A DNA stretch of 64,000 bases, from assembly GCA_015501605.1 (NCBI GenBank), contig JADNRZ010000009.1, positions 1,550,001-1,614,000 of the forward strand, given 5' to 3'. Source of the stretch: Panaeolus papilionaceus. Taxonomy: Eukaryota > Basidiomycota > Agaricomycetes > Agaricales. Both the position numbers and the translations under genes were made by a program. Below the pieces are notes generated by a model. The model had not been told where the DNA came from, did no database searches, and worked only from the letters and a program-made list of their open reading frames with translations. Positions 46,519 through 57,842 of the stretch are shown piece by piece. Numbering within the stretch: position 1 is the first letter of the stretch; each line of letters begins with the position of its first letter.

Positions 46519-48193
46519 ATGTCGCCATCCGAACCTGCCTCCCAAGTAGGACCTCAAACCAATGAAACCGTTGGAGAAACACCATCAAGCGAGGTCGCCC
46601 GCCTCAAACGGCGTGTCGCACAGTTACAGGAAGAAGTTGATGTTGTCAACAGTGCGCGTCAGGCCCGGTCAAAGAAGAAGATGTGAGTCCTATTCACTGT
46701 TCTCAAATATAGTTGAAGCAACTTTCATTGTTCCATTGCAGTTCCAGCAGCGCAATGGGCCGCGGGATACGTCGTCTCGCAGCAATGTTTGGTTCCCTGG
46801 TTTCCCTGGTTTTAGAAGCAGACAGACGCTCTCTTGAGGCTGAATCAGACAGAGATTCTCTTAGTGAGGAGGAAATGACAGAGTGCGTTTTCTAGCATAT
46901 TGAACTTCCATCATTTTTTCTCATCTGCTTTTCTCCAGTCGAGATCGTGCGTATAAAGGTTTCGCCATTATGGTTGACCTAGTCCCTGCTCTCCGAACCT
47001 TACTGAACGACGGGGACTCCGAACCTGAAGACCTTGATAAGTTGACTGCACTCGTGCGTACAAATGCGTTTCATTCAGCAAAGGCTGAACCTTCACCTAA
47101 ACTGACTATTTATCCCTGAACCCTCTTTCATATGAATAGCTCCAGGAAGGTGCAAATGATGCTCGCGGTGACGACATCCGAAGTATCAAGGCTGCAATCG
47201 CCAACTGGTTGAATAAATCTCATTCGCCCGCAATCCCCTTCTCCACCACTTCACGTGATGGCCGTGGATTTCAGAATGATATTACTGGTGCTTTACTCTG
47301 TCCCGTGGAGTACGATTGGAATAATGAAGCGTAAGTCACATTGACGATGTCGTGTATGCATCATCCGCCATTTAACTTATCCTCACGTTTTACAGAACCC
47401 GACTTGCCATCAAGGCAGGGACGTTGGTTATTAAAGAAGATCTCTACCTATCTTGTTTTTATCCAAGAGGCAAGGGCAATCCGGATAATGTCGAAGAGAA
47501 GTTCCTACAAAGTCGCCTCCTCGTTCAGGTAAGTTACTTATCTGTTTAAATTGTCGTGAGAGTGTTTCACGTATGATTACATCCTTCCGCCCAGACATAT
47601 TGTGCCATTTTCACCTCACCTACCTCCGCCGAAGCTTTTGATGAAGAAGAGACCGAAGATGGGCCGGTCAAAAAGAAGGGAAAGACATCCGCTTCTCAGA
47701 AGAAAGCCACCAAGTCCAACGTCGCTACTATTCTGCACATGAACGGTGTCGTAACTCCGCGGTCTATCGCTTATGCAGCTGTCCTCGTACGCCATTTTAG
47801 AGCCTCTTCAACTATATCTGGCACGATGCTAAAATTCATGATGTCTAGCTCGCATTTAATCTCACTGATGCTGTCCAATGGGTTGAACAGTACAACAACT
47901 TCAGCTACCGTGCTCTGTGGGAATTCATTGTTGACTTTTTTGAGGCTCCAGCCGAGGATGATGATGATACGAAGAAGGTTCAAGATTTACTGGCATGGTG
48001 GAACAGGTTGGTCACAGTCATCTAAAAAGACATTTGCCTTGTCCATGACAGTCCCACTAATAACAATTTTGTCGCTAGACAAGTCTTTCCTCAGCACACT
48101 GCTACAACCACCAACTCCAGAAAAGCACGCAATAAGTTGAAGTTGCAACGTTCGCAACGTCGTGCTAGAGCCAGTAGCATTTCGCAAATTTAG
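46519..48193 (+). CDS. DUF6698-like protein
   Basis: Exons join in frame from ATG 46519 (MSPSEPASQVGPQ) to the TAG at 48191-48193. An N-terminal coiled coil (VARLKRRVAQLQEEVDVV) precedes the domain: AMGRGIRRLAAMFGSLVSLV, MVDLVPALRTLLNDG, GANDARGDDIRSIKAAIANWL, DGRGFQNDITGALLCPVEYDW, LSCFYPRGKGNP, IFTSPTSAEAF and WVEQYNNFSYRALWEFIVDFF. A basic tail (RKARNKLKLQRSQRRARA) ends it. The pattern (helix, DDIRSIK, RGF.ND.TG.LLCP.EYDW, FTSPTSA) fits DUF6698 as I remember it; check by profile. These multicopy Agaricomycete proteins have no known function. The frame is intact here. Confidence 0.7.
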
Positions 48194-50037
48194 ATTTACT
48201 ATGTTTAGGGTGTCAAGTCGAATAGAATGTATAGACTATGATAATAATATTTTTATAATACTCTCCTTTAAGTCCCGCTTGTGGAGAATATATAGCAGAA
48301 ATATGTGTGCTTTCAGTTTCCAGTAAAAAAGTGTTCCTGTGTTTTGATACGTGATGAGATGATCGCCTCACGAGCACCAATGAATTATGAGTTATTGAAA
48401 TTATTATCTGTCAAGTGCAAGAAGCACATGCTCATGGTTTGTGGTAATATAACTAGACAATGATTGCAATATCCTGTAATATGGTGTCGTCCGCACGAAT
48501 AAGCCACAAAGCACTGATGGGGATGCCAGCACCTAGCAAGTCCTTGAAACTATCATCTATCACTTGCAAGAAGCACACGCTCATGGTTTGTGGTGATACA
48601 GCTAAACAATGATTGTGAGGTTGCACGGCATAGTGTCATTCAAATGTACAACCTATAGTGCGCAAATGGACCTGCTGGGATCTCGCGACCTTCTTGTGTG
48701 CCCGACTTATGCAATTGAAGGGTGAAGCACCAGGTTGGGCGATTGTCGGGACCAAGCAGGAGGTCCTTTAATTCCGAGAGTGCATAAATCCTTATTGCAT
48801 CCGAGAGATCAGAGATAATGCGGCACACTTCTTCTCGGAGCGGGAGCATCTGGACTCTAAATTGTGGCCAAATCAGGAGAGGCGAGCGATCTGAAAAGGT
48901 GTGGGAAGGGTGGTTTGGCGGAGGTAGAACGTAGCCCTTGTTTCGCACTGTATGTAATGTTCGAATACGAATGCCTACATGTTGTAATCGGAACGGGTTA
49001 TGGTATCATTGCCACAACTACATAACAGGCTGACAACGAACTGATGTCACCTATTTGATGCAGGGTGCTCAGATAAGACGAATATATCTTGTATTGTAAT
49101 CTGCCATCAATCTTATGTCGATGGCAATGAGTTGCATCGGTTATACTACCCTTGGATGGCATTGCACGTCTCTCTTACATTTCCTGATGGTATTGTGAGA
49201 GTTACTGCCATTATTTGTTTATGTTAGGCTAAGACGTCTGCTTTGCTACTTACGTGATTCTCATGATCCTCCTGGACAATTTGACAACACTCCGACTCGG
49301 ACATGGGCCATGGCCTGCGATAATTATGATCATGGTCAAAAATGACTGCGGTGATCAGGGAAAGTCCTGAAAAGTCTTGGTTTGTAATTGTACTTATCTC
49401 ATTCTCCGAAGGTCTCCTCTCAGGCTCCTAATAAGTAACGGCTGAACATCCCCGGTGGCAACCGCGGATACCTATGCTGCTGACAGGTACTGGGCAAATG
49501 AAGGTCGCAAGACTTGCGGCAATAAATTTGTTGTTTGGCTGCGTAGTATGCATCACGTTCTCCAGAAGGGAATTCGATACAGAGGACCGTAATTGGAATT
49601 TGTTCGTGCATCTGGGCAAAGGTTAAACTTGAAGCGCTAGCGCTGGACACCAAGGTAACGGAGCCAAAACAAGTATGCTTCACTTCAACTTCACTTTCAA
49701 GCATTTCTACTCACCACCCGCAGCCGTGTTTTTGATAGCGGCTGAGAAAGATTCGACACGCGGTCTAATCTTCCACCAACATGCTGCAAGGGAATACAGT
49801 TTTGAAATATGTTTACTGTGCTGCGTCTTGATATCTATCTGACGCCGAAGGGCAAACTTTGCCTTCTCCTTGAAAACGTTGTTAGAGGTGAAGATATTTT
49901 GTATTACAAGCAGGACAGGTTGTCCTACAGGGAGGGGTCGGGTGGCCGTTATAAAGGGACAGCGTATCGTTCAGCTATCATGATACAGCATTCAAGAGAC
50001 CTTACTTCCCTTGTCATACATTTGATCAACACAGAGG
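48194..50037. other. Intergenic region with diverged repeats
   Basis: 1.84 kb. It contains the repeat pair at 48395-48650. Minus-strand ORFs at 48640-48948 (with LREEVCRIISDLSDAIRIYAL) and 49420-49704 are the only plausible coding stretches, but no splice partners or family match support them; they may be remnants of accessory genes. Confidence 0.4.
48395..48650. repeat. Diverged direct repeat, ~150-bp spacing
   Basis: CAAGAAGCACATGCTCATGG near 48419 recurs as CAAGAAGCACACGCTCATGG near 48567. In both cases TTTGTGGT(A/G)ATA, an AC(T/A)A..CAATGATTG block and a (T/A)TAT..GTGTC block follow. About 80% identity over roughly 60 bp in the core. Confidence 0.55.
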
Positions 50038-51486
50038 ATGTCTACAGATAACGGTAAGTACTATATGATGTCAGTTCTCGAGCTGATCTTCTGACGGTAT
50101 TCACCCGTTCTGTGATTAGTTGCCGATGTGATTGAATCGCCCTATGGATACGTCCCTTCTCGAGGAGTTGCTATAACTTTCGTCGTATTATTTAGCATTT
50201 CTACAGGTATGCATTTTATCTACAGCGAGGTCCCTTTCTATAACTTTGACACTCGATAGTCGCGCATGTTGGACAGTCAATCAGACATCGTTTATGGTGG
50301 ATCCTGCCCACAGTCTGTCTATGCGGTGTCATGGAAATAGCGGGCTGGGCAGGTCGTTTATGGTCAAGCTTCTCTCCCCTCTTGCTCCCCCCGTTCCAGA
50401 TGCAGTACGTCGATATCTTGAATCCAGTAACAGGAAGTCGAATGATTTGACCCCATCCACCATCCCAGGATTACCCTATGTATCCTTGCTCCCACTCCTT
50501 TGATAGCTGCAAACTTCATTATTTTGGGAGATATCATCAAATACCTGGGACCGGCTTATAGTCGTTTGAGCCCGAGAATGTGTATGTTTTTATTTACTAA
50601 AGCGTGGAACGTTTGTTTATGTCACCCCTCAGATGCTATCCTCTTCTGCACTTGTGTAAGTTCACCCCGAAATAGCGCCTCACGGTTGAATTTTGACCGA
50701 GCTTCCTTTGTCTAGGATGTGGCCTCCTTGTTTATTCAAGGTGCAGGTGGAGGAATTGCCTCTAGCGCCAATACGCCTGACGGCGCTAAAAGTGTAAGCT
50801 TCGAGCCAACTTTGACGCCAAGCGTGCCTGTCAATACTCACCCCGCCATCAGGGATCCAATATCATGCTTGTCGGAATCGTCTTTCAGCTATGTTTGTTC
50901 TATTACCCCTTTGTGTATTTGTGTTTCATGCTGACAAGCTGCTAATGTTCCAGTTGTCATTATCGTATACTCGTTCTGTGGGCTGGAGTTTTTCATAAGA
51001 CATGCCCGTGGAACCCCTCTTCAAGCGAGCACCCGCTGGAAGATCTGGGAAAAGAAGTCCTTGCATCTACTGAACTCGGACAGGTATGTTGCACTCCCAA
51101 GGGACTTAAAGATTATGGCGGCTGCTCTCCTTTTCAATACTACGGCGCTTTTCATCCGGTACGGACTCGCTCGTTTTCTGTGTATTTGAATACTCATCCG
51201 TCCATAAATTCTACAGTGCCATTTACCGAGTAGTTGAGCTTGCAGATGGCTGGGATGGCACCGTTTTTACCAATGAACGTTACTTCAGTAAGCTTTCGCA
51301 CTTTTATTGGCTTGATTGTTCAATAGTGGTTACTCACTCTTGAGATGACCTTTAGACGTTCTCGATGGTGCGATGGTTATACTAGCCATTTATACATTCA
51401 ATTTCGTTCATCCTGGCATGTCCATGAAACACACCTCCGATGTGGCCCAGGATGAGGTTAAACTTGAACATATGTACTCGGCTTAG
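50038..51486 (+). CDS. RTA1-like multi-spanning membrane protein
   Basis: Start ATG at 50038 (MSTDN) followed by a phase-1 intron (GTAAGT...GATTAG). Exons then encode the RTA1-family order: YVPSRGVAITFVVLFSIST (TM1), RHRLWWILPTVCLCGVMEIAGWAGR (TM2), AANFIILGDIIKYLGP with YSRLSPRM, FIQGAGGGIASSANTPDGAK (the family's Gln-Gly-Gly-Gly segment), a TM before IRHARGTP, IMAAALLFNTTALFIRAIYRVVELADGWDG, NERYF, and NVLDGAMVILAIYTFNFVHPG before the stop at 51486. About seven TM helices. Family members include yeast Rta1, Rsb1 and Pug1 (lipid or porphyrin export, 7-aminocholesterol resistance). The substrate here is unknown. Confidence 0.85.
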
Positions 51487-51773
51487 ACAACGGATAACAA
51501 GCACCGACAGTTCTATTGGACAGTTGACCCTTGGTGTAGATAAATGAAGGAGCGGACGTTTAGCTGGGACTCTTTTGATATAGACATAATGATGTTGATA
51601 GTTAATTAGCTGTTAGTTCAGCCCCAAACCACGCTGGTAGCTCTTCGGACAATAATAATACACAATGACTATGAGCATAAAGTATCGCCTCACGTGAGCC
51701 TATCGACGAGCAACGTCTTATCGAGTCAAGGTGGTTATTCGCCTCCTCCGAGGCTTCTCTGGTTTCCTTCAAC

Positions 51774-53738
51774 ATGCTTATTCAAGGAGCTTTTGTGCAC
51801 ACCCCAGAGCTTGGACAGCTCGAGATTTTGCACGATCACCTCATTGGTAAGGATTTATACAGCACATCAATTCTCCGAACGCCCATGTACCTTTTTTGAC
51901 TAACATTGTCCACAGAGGTCAATGAAGAAGGCACAATCACGCACTTCGCTGTGGCCACGTCACGGAAATCTCAAACCCTCATTGAACAGCACAGCTACGC
52001 AGAAGATGTAAACAGGACACCCTACATCGTTCTACCACAAGGAACATTTCTCCTACCTACATTCTGCGATCTTCATCTCCATGCTCCCCAGTTCCTCTAC
52101 CAAGGGACAGGTTTAGATCGACCTTTGATTCAATGGTTGGATGCATACGCTCTCAAGGCAGAAGCACGACTCGATGGCGATCCGCGACTAGCGGAAAGGG
52201 TGTATGACCGACTAGCTTGTCGATTGAGGGAAAACGGGACCGGGACCGTCGTGTTATATGGAACCATCAAGAACGAGACAAAGTAAGTGTCATCACACCT
52301 GATCGAAGGATTGGCGCGGCTGGCTATAATATTGATGCGCCTTGGGTTCGATATTTGATTCGATTAAGCCTCATTCTGGCACAATCGATGCTTCGCGCTG
52401 GTATACGGGCGTTTGTAGGCAAGGTATCGATGGATATCGACATTACCCCGGAAGATAGCCCAACCCACGGCACCTATATCGAAGAATCGACGTCGGTCTC
52501 TTTAGCGAATGCTAAGCGCTTCTTGGATGATCTCGATGAGATGTTACAGCTCAAACACCTCTCAATTGATGCCGCTCAAATGAGTAGAGAAAGGCGATAT
52601 GCTAAATCGCTCATCCGACCTGTCCTTACACCAAGATTTGTCCCAACCTGCACCGACGAGCTTTTAAAAGGTCTTGGGGGTCTAGCGTTCGAGAGAGATG
52701 TTTGGATACAGACGCATGTTCATGAAGCCAGGGACGAAGCCGAATGGGTGAAACAAGAAAGGGGCGTGGAAGGTCTGGAGGTATTGAAGAGAGTGAGTGA
52801 TACTGCATCACTTCAACATTGCAGGGATTAACAATGATAGAACAATATCTTGACGCCTCGTACAATATTGGCCCATTGTACATATTTGCCCTCGAATGAA
52901 GAGCTTACCAGATGTCAAGAAGAGACCGGAGACAGCCCTCCAGCATCGCTGGGAAGCCCAGTCTCCCCTACAAATTTGGCGCTCGAGATGAATCCAAGCT
53001 TATCTACATCTACATCACTGCCGCCTGTGGCCCATACTTCCGACGCGCCGCATGATTCACTATCACTACTGGCGTCTCGTCTCATCACGCTTGCCCACTG
53101 CCCTCTCTCGAACTTCTACTTCTCAGCAGGACGCGCATTTCCTTTGAGAGAGGCGCTATCGAAGGGGTGCCGCGTGGGTTATGGGACAGATATTGCAGGC
53201 GGTTATAGCGCAGATATCATGAATGCAATGCGAACTGGAGTTCTTACAGGACGCGGGAGAGAAGGCGGACGCAAGGAGACAGAGAGTGAAGATAGCCATG
53301 AAAATTCTGAAGAGGACTCTATCACTGACGAGGGACAAGCATCGAGTGTAGGGACAAGGAGCCTCGCGGTCGATTGGAAAGAATCACTTTATGTTGCCAC
53401 TCGAGGTGGTGCAATTGCATTGGGCCTGAAGGGTATGTTTGTGGTTGGGGGTTCATTCGACGCGCAAGAAAGTAAGTCTGAAGCGGTTTTAAAGTTTTTT
53501 TTGTGAATTTGAACGGTTGTCACCCATAGTTAAATTGTTCGACCTTGTCGAAAAGATGGGTGTCGGACCACTAGATTTCTTCGACGAAGAAGAGGATTTC
53601 GGGGCCTTGGATTCTGATTTGGCGACTATGCACCAGAGCTCAAACTTCGCTTTGAACGACGATGCCATCGAGAAATGGTGGTGTGTGGGGGATTTTAGGA
53701 ACCGCCAACGAATGTGGGTCCTTGGGCGAGAAATATAA
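51774..53738 (+). CDS. Guanine deaminase (amidohydrolase)
   Basis: Start ATG 51774 (MLIQGAFVHTPELGQLEI) splices at 51849/51914 into LIEVNEEGTITHF. Metal-site motifs in order: PTFCDLHLHAPQF (HxH), HVHE, HCTYL and the aspartate in GTDIAGGYSADIM. Other guanine-deaminase marks are YQGTGLDRPLIQWLDAY, AFVGKVSMD, RPVLTPRFVPTC, HCPLSNFYFSAGRAFPLRE and FRNRQRMWVLGREI at the C-terminus. Converts guanine to xanthine in purine catabolism. Two features are odd: a roughly 50-residue Ser/Pro-rich insert after HCTYL (QEETGDSPPASLGSP…) and an acidic insert (REGGRKETESEDSHENS) after GVLTGRG. The catalytic residues are unaffected, so it is probably active. Confidence 0.92.
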
Positions 53739-54272
53739 ATAACCGTCGCATAATACGAGGTATCAAGGCATATATCGTTGAGTGGTCACCAGTTGGAGAA
53801 AGTGTACGAAAGACCTTTTCGGTTAGAGGTAACTATCTGTAGCAGAATATATCTCGGGTATAAAAAGACTTCAGTCATTCGAAAGTCCAGTCTTTTAGCA
53901 TTAAGTATTTGTAATACATTAGCATGCATTACCTTTCTTCGTGGAACCTAAATGCATACAATGTGGTACAACGCTCCTCTTATGCTTGTCCAGACGCTTG
54001 ATTAGCCTTTGAGACTCGTAGCTAGTTCACATGTAAAGTATTTGAGTAATCACGTCTACCAAATTCTATTCTGATACGTATTTATATCCCAATAGGTTAT
54101 GGTGACGCTTCCCTGCTTTACATTTCTGGTGCGGTGCTTACAATTTATACGAACATACAAGAGGCGCATACAGAGTCCTGACGCACTGGCAGGCATCGGG
54201 GAATTCGTGGCACACGAAGACGGAATGTAAAAGTTTCTAGCCATTAAAGATAGATGTGGTGTGACATTGGTC
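53739..54272. other. Intergenic region between convergent genes
   Basis: 534 bp of 3' flanks between guanine deaminase and the BTB gene; nothing else seen. Confidence 0.5.
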
Positions 54273-55593
54273 CTAAATGGTGCGCTGAAATATCGCAGAA
54301 AATAGTTAGCTATAGCCACAGTGAGAAAAAAGGGAGGTCGCACGCACCGCAACCGCTACCCAGCGGACAAGAACATCCCTGATTCGTCCTTGAATCATTT
54401 GGCGACAATCGGCGCACCTGGAGTGCTCTGCCAAAGGGCCAAGTTTGTTTTGGATATCACCCGATGAAATACCTAAGGAAATTAAAGACAAAACTGCCTG
54501 TTTCATCACAGGATGGGCGTACTGTAATGAATTTTACTTGCCAGGTGCAGCATCCCATATAACACCTGCTGTCGCCAAGCTCCAAGGACTGGAGACAATC
54601 CTCCGATCGAGGAAACTACAATCTTCATTTTCTGGGTGGAACTCGGGCACTTTGAGCAGAATGTCTCTCAGCTCCTTCATTCTTGCGAGATGCAAGCAAA
54701 GAAGGTTTTTTAGATATACCGCACCCATACGACTTGCTTGCTCGTCGGAGATATCTGCAGGGGAGATGGTCAGAAGATGCGATGAGCATTGAACCGCAAG
54801 ATCGTGTAAGCGGTGGTGCCCAGAAAAGGCATATAGATCCAACGGACGGAGGGGGGCGTAGGTGATGAAGATGGAGTAAATGGGCGTGTCAGGGGTAATA
54901 TAGTTTGCTGGTTTGATATCCAAATGCGGCATCAGGTCGACCGCGTTGATGAGCGCCTCGAGGGAGGGAGAGTGATTTGCTGGCGAAAGATCGTACAGAA
55001 TATGTATGATAAGATTGAACTCCGCGGCTGGTATACTGACTTGAATTTCAGGATGGCGGTGTTCTTTAATTGAAAGGGGCGAACCCAGAATTGTCGAGAA
55101 TGCGTTGGGGCTGCGGGATAAAATGACCTTGGATGCGGCATAGAATCTGACATTGTCGGATGTACAGAATATTGTGTCAGGATCTCCGTGTTGGTTATGA
55201 GATACTGCGTTGAAAGACGTAGAAACCGATATAGTGGTTGTTTCCTCTTCCGGTGCAGCGTCCACGTTAGGGTGCTTGGTCGTGCTACTGGGTTGATCAA
55301 GGGCGAGACTTCCGGCCTGGCAAAATTAATACAGGAAAGTAAAACGCAAATTCAATGGGTTTAAGCTATCACACGAAGAAAAAAATTCGTACCCAAGAAG
55401 CGGCATAACTATTGTAGTCTGCAAGACGATTGACTTGTTGAGCACCTATGTTTTGATCGTCTAGCTGGGGATGAAAATCACCGGCACTTGTTTCGAAAGG
55501 ATCAGGATGGATGAAGGTCTGGTTGGAAAAGTCGCTCGATTGTAGTTGCATGGTCGATATATTATTCTCTGGCAAGTGAAGGTGGGGATCCAT
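54273..55593 (-). CDS. BTB/POZ-domain protein
   Basis: Three exons: 55593 (MDPHLHLPENNISTM…ASW), 55319-54534 (from AGSLALDQPSSTT) and a 3' part (HPVMKQAVLSLISLGISSGDIQ, CADCRQMIQGRIRDVLVRW) that splices to a tiny exon (RTI) ending at 54273. The BTB core starts DPDTIFCTSDNVRFYAASKVILSRSPNAFSTIL, followed by helix pairs around FNLIIHILYDLSPANHSPSL, IDLYAF/RPLDLYAFSGHHRLHDLAVQCSSHLL and a conserved MGAVYLKNLLCLHLARMKELRDIL. This plan is common in expanded Agaricomycete BTB families, thought to be Cul3 adaptors or dimerisation proteins; specific partner unknown. The N-terminal 75 residues are Gln/Ser-rich and disordered. Confidence 0.8.
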
Positions 55594-56268
55594 GAAGGAG
55601 ATTTCTCATTTCTTGATGGAGGGGGCAGCAATTAAACCAAAAGGTTTGGTAGCGAGGATCACTCAAAATGGAATATGTAATCTGTCTGTCATACATGCCG
55701 GCCAATGGCTATCAACTCCTGAGTTCAAGGTCATACGTCGATGGTCTTTATGGTAGATTTTCAAGATCAGTAGGGCGTTAAACTCAGTGTTAATGACCAG
55801 ATACCTATCCCAAAAGCAAGAACCTCCTTAACGTCTTGAACGACATTAATTCAATTTGCACTCGAAACACGGACCTGAATCCAACATGTACCAACGAATT
55901 GGAAGACCTAGTGTGAATAAGTTGCCAACATGCACTCTGCCTATATGTTTTGGGATAGGAAATGACGACATCATGACATCGTTTTGGTTGGGCCCTTGCT
56001 CTGATTCGATGCTAGTTATTTGATATCCTAGAACACTTCCAAACAGCTGTTCTATCTGGCCACGTTCAGATGGGAGCTTCTATTGCCCTCCATCCGATAG
56101 GCTTGATACCCTTGCTCATGACATCATGAGTTGGTCAACAATGTCGACATCCCATATCGTGGGGTCCCGTCATACTCTGTAAACCAGGTATCAATATATA
56201 ATCCCGAAGCAAGACATTTGGTACGAAGGCATGCTGTTCAGCGGCCTATATCACGGCAAGAGGTATAA
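55594..56268. other. Intergenic region
   Basis: 675 bp between two minus-strand genes; it holds the promoter of the BTB gene. I see no gene or repeat. Confidence 0.5.
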
Positions 56269-57124
56269 TTAAGGTAAACATGTCCTATTCCTTAACCAGT
56301 CTAACGTCAAATAATCAGTAAGTTGACCCGGATCGCCAAAAGATAACACATACCGATCGTTACATCCTCTAGGTGATCGTCAAAGTCACCAAATGCGAAA
56401 TGGGCATTTTGTTCTTTCACGAGCTCGAGAGCTTTTTGTGGGGATGAAGGGTCAGAGAGTTGAAAGGGTGATGAATTCGTCCATGGTGCTGTCGATGAAC
56501 CATCCGACGCAGGACGCCAGAGAGACGAAGATGTAAAAACATAGGGCTGAGGTGAGACTGTCAGCGCTCACGGATTCGGGGTAGAAGGAGAAAGAAAGGG
56601 GGGGTGACTGACAACCAAACATTGTTCACCAGCTGCAAACTTCGACCCGTCGACCTAAGGGGGGGATCAGTATAAGAAGCTAGAGACAATGTATAAGCAC
56701 TCACAGCAAAGGCAATGGCATCCGGAAATGTTTTTCTAATTCTGTTAGCGACCTTTTCTCCAACCACAGCAAGAGTGGTATCGTCTATCCTTTCAGAGGC
56801 TTGATAATACCCTACGATTTTCAAGTTCTCAGAGGACGCGTGTTGGGTTGCCTGATAAAACATTTAAGTCCTTGCGATGAGCACAATGGGTTCAAGGTCA
56901 ATCCAACTAGCTTTGCTCACCAAGTCCAACCCAATTTCCATCATTGGACTCAGGCTCGTCCAATGGTGCAGCAAAGGCACAGCGTCCTGTATTTCAACCC
57001 GATTTCCTGCACTTGTTGATAAAGTACCCAATAATATGCCATTTACGGGTTTAGATGGGTGTTTGACGCCGTGAAGGTAGATTTTGAGGTACGCCGTTGG
57101 CGAAACAATATATGTCGTTGACAT
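56269..57124 (-). CDS. ER membrane protein complex subunit 8/9 family (EMC8/9)
   Basis: Start at 57124 (MSTTYIVSPTAYLKIYLHGVKHP). Exons: LLGTLSTSAGNRVEIQDAVPLLHHWTSL then METIGLDLV-type residues (MMEIGLDLV), ATQHASSENLKIVGYYQASERIDD, GEKVANRIRKTFPDAIAFAV, then PYVFTSSLWRPASDGSS and SPQKALELVKEQNAHFAFGDFDDHLEDVTI, and a last small exon DWLRNRTCLP to the stop at 56269. This is the MPN-like EMC8/9 order: the HPxxxVNGxLLG opening, PLLHxxxxLxPMxEI, and a C-terminal FDDHLDDVxxDW. EMC inserts transmembrane segments into the ER membrane. MPN metalloprotease residues (JAMM) are absent, as in the family. Confidence 0.88.
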
Positions 57125-57842
57125 CGTGCGTAGCTATATATTCAGGTGGCTGGGTCAGAGCGATTCTGCTACAAGGAGAAGATCGATGTTGATGGTAATA
57201 AGCAGAGTCGTGGAATTGTCATGTCGTGGTCGCTGCTGATTGAATAATGCTGCTCAATCAACAACCGTCATCATAGCTTAACCCTCATTGTCTGTTAAGC
57301 TGATTGCGTCTGGCTCTGTTATGACCTTTTGATAAAATTTGCACCTTCAACAGCTGTGATCGTTTTTTAAACTCTTTTAGGACTCTGGCGGCAGTGGCGC
57401 TGGCAATAGAGAGAACAGCATAACCACGCAATAACAGCCTGATTAGAGAGGTTCAGAAGCCTTTTGTCCATCCACTGTGTCGGAAGTTGTTAACTGGGAC
57501 GCTATTCTATTAGCCTGAGGACGCCTAGGACCTCTTTATAGTGTTCTAATAACCCTTGGACTGCATTTAAATCAAGTATTATCCCCCATTCCCGACTCGG
57601 AACCTCATGGCACTCCATTACCTTCCGTCCTTCAGTTGAACGGAAACTTTGGGAATAGAAGGATCAGGGTACGTAGTTCAGAGTTCTTCAGCCGGAGAAG
57701 GAGGGCCACCGCATTCGTCGAAGTGGTAAACTCTGACAGCCCGGCTTGCTCTATCGATTGTCTCGGCCAGACATAAATATCCAACTGATCTATGTTTATG
57801 TCAACTAGTTCCCATTAGCTCCTCACAACGTTACTTGACGGG
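57125..57842. other. Intergenic, divergent promoter region
   Basis: 718 bp between EMC8/9 (minus) and the F-box gene (plus); no gene seen. Confidence 0.5.

Noticed and set aside
32983..48193. One giant transposon with Plavaka plus four cargo genes
   Set aside because: No matching terminal repeats or target duplication could be found at both ends by eye; only kept as a cassette question.
48640..49704. Minus-strand ORFs 48640-48948 and 49420-49704
   Set aside because: No splice partners, no recognisable domain; kept only as a remark in the intergenic entry.
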